Shown one piece after another: positions 5,215-6,059 of a stretch of 6,059 bases of DNA. Origin of the DNA: Novosphingobium sp. (GTDB lineage: Bacteria > Pseudomonadota > Alphaproteobacteria > Sphingomonadales > Sphingomonadaceae). Location: the NCBI GenBank assembly GCA_020853995.1, contig JADYXV010000022.1, positions 1-6,059 on the forward strand, given 5' to 3'. A program made the translations under genes and the position numbers. Numbering within the stretch: the first letter of the stretch is position 1; the number at the start of each line of letters is the position of its first letter. Below the pieces are notes generated by a model. The model ran no database searches. It was not told the DNA's origin and was given only the letters and a program-made list of their open reading frames with translations.

Positions 5215-6059
5215 TCAATTCCCCGGACGGCGCGCCATGAAGGCAAGGCGTTCGAACAGCATGATGTCCTGTTCGTTCTTGAGCAGCGCGCCGTGCAGGG
5301 GCGGAATCGCCTTGGTGGGATCGCGGTTTTGCAGGACGTCCAAGGGCATGTCTTCGTTGAGGAGGAGCTTCAGCCAATCGAGCAGTTCGCTGGTGGAAGG
5401 CTTCTTCTTGAGGCCGGGGACTTCGCGGACTTCGTAGAAGATCTCCATTGCCTTGTTAACGAGGGTCTTCTGGATGCCGGGGAAGTGGACATCGATGATC
5501 GCCTGCATGGTCTGGCGATCGGGGAACTTGATGTAGTGGAAGAAGCAGCGGCGCAGGAACGCGTCGGGCAGTTCCTTTTCGTTGTTCGAGGTGATCACTA
5601 CGATCGGGCGTTCAACAGCAGTGATGCGCTCTTGCGTTTCATAAACGTCGAAGCTCATCCGGTCGAGTTCCTGCAACAAGTCGTTGGGGAATTCGATATC
5701 GGCCTTATCGATTTCATCGATCAGCAACACGGGCAGCTTGGGCGCTGTGAAGGCTTCCCACAGCTTGCCCTTCTTGATGTAGTTCGCAATGTCGTGGACG
5801 CGTTCATCTCCCAACTGGCCATCGCGCAGGCGGGCAACGGCATCGTATTCATAGAGGCCTTGCTGCGCCTTGGTGGTGGATTTTACGTTCCATTCGATCA
5901 GCGGCGCGCCGACGGCCTTGGCGATTTCATGTGCCAGCACGGTCTTGCCGGTGCCGGGTTCACCCTTGACCAGCAGCGGGCGGCGGAGCAAAACTGCTGC
6001 ATTGACGGCAACCTTGAGATCATCGGTTGCAACGTAATTGCTGGTGCCTTCAAAGCGCA
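5215..6059 (-). CDS. MoxR-family AAA+ ATPase (CoxD-like), start at the window edge
   Basis: This is a MoxR-type AAA+ ATPase, a chaperone that with a VWA partner activates or loads cofactors into enzyme complexes. The protein reads (x)RFEGTSNYVATDDLK at the N-terminus. Taking residue 1 as the edge codon, Walker A GEPGTGKT is at 33-40, Walker B LLIDEID at 112-118, sensor 1 TSNN at 157-160 and the arginine-finger segment DAFLRRC at 166-172. The helical lid ends near ARRPGN, total about 281 residues. The last two window bases (6058-6059) make the codon nTG, so the natural start, probably ATG, straddles the edge. This agrees with relatives that begin M(T)RFEGT. The TTG at 5991 is too far inside, since it would cut off the conserved YVATDDL. 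The gene is followed after 11 bp by the GFA gene. Its VWA partner lies at 1778-2959. I am very sure of the family. Confidence 0.93.
   Translation of the reverse strand, partial: RFEGTSNYVATDDLKVAVNAAVLLRRPLLVKGEPGTGKTVLAHEIAKAVGAPLIEWNVKSTTKAQQGLYEYDAVARLRDGQLGDERVHDIANYIKKGKLWEAFTAPKLPVLLIDEIDKADIEFPNDLLQELDRMSFDVYETQERITAVERPIVVITSNNEKELPDAFLRRCFFHYIKFPDRQTMQAIIDVHFPGIQKTLVNKAMEIFYEVREVPGLKKKPSTSELLDWLKLLLNEDMPLDVLQNRDPTKAIPPLHGALLKNEQDIMLFERLAFMARRPGN

Overview
The window looks like chromosomal DNA of an alphaproteobacterium, most likely a sphingomonad (Sphingomonadales: Novosphingobium, Erythrobacter, Sphingopyxis or a relative). This rests on the GC-rich codon use and on the family types recalled from that group: a DOMON-like protein next to a DUF1343 protein, a LigF-type glutathione transferase, and a MoxR/VWA pair of the CoxD/CoxE kind. 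There is no tRNA, rRNA, transposase, CRISPR array or phage gene.

Left part (1-1691). Positions 1 to about 117 read on the minus strand as an internal piece of a DUF4197-like protein. They run directly into a plus-strand DOMON-like gene whose first 50 or so residues are missing (to 495), so two unrelated gene bodies meet head to head near 105-120. The DOMON-like gene overlaps the next gene by an ATGA (492-495). That gene is an intact DUF1343/NamZ-like protein (492-1691) of the family that includes the exo-N-acetylmuramidase NamZ. An 86-bp convergent gap with a short hairpin (1723-1740) follows.

Middle (1778-4778). A minus-strand VWA-domain (CoxE-like) gene (1778-2959) is divergent from a plus-strand L,D-transpeptidase with a C-terminal SPOR-like domain (3109-3948). 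After an 86-bp gap holding the perfect palindrome AAACAATTGTTT comes a plus-strand glutathione transferase that closely resembles the lignin beta-etherase LigF (4035-4778).

Right part (4787-6059). A minus-strand GFA/CENP-V-type zinc protein (4787-5203) lies 11 bp downstream of a MoxR-family AAA+ ATPase (5215 to the window edge). The ATPase's start codon appears to straddle the last base.

How the genes may fit together: the MoxR ATPase and the VWA protein are a classic chaperone pair, here separated by three genes. The L,D-transpeptidase and the NamZ-like protein both point to peptidoglycan remodelling or recycling. The GST and GFA genes share a glutathione/detoxification theme. Most of the window is ordinary accessory or housekeeping content. 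The points most worth a second look are the head-to-head junction at the left edge, the QHG variant in the NamZ-like protein, the LigF-like enzyme with its upstream palindrome, and the transpeptidase-SPOR fusion.
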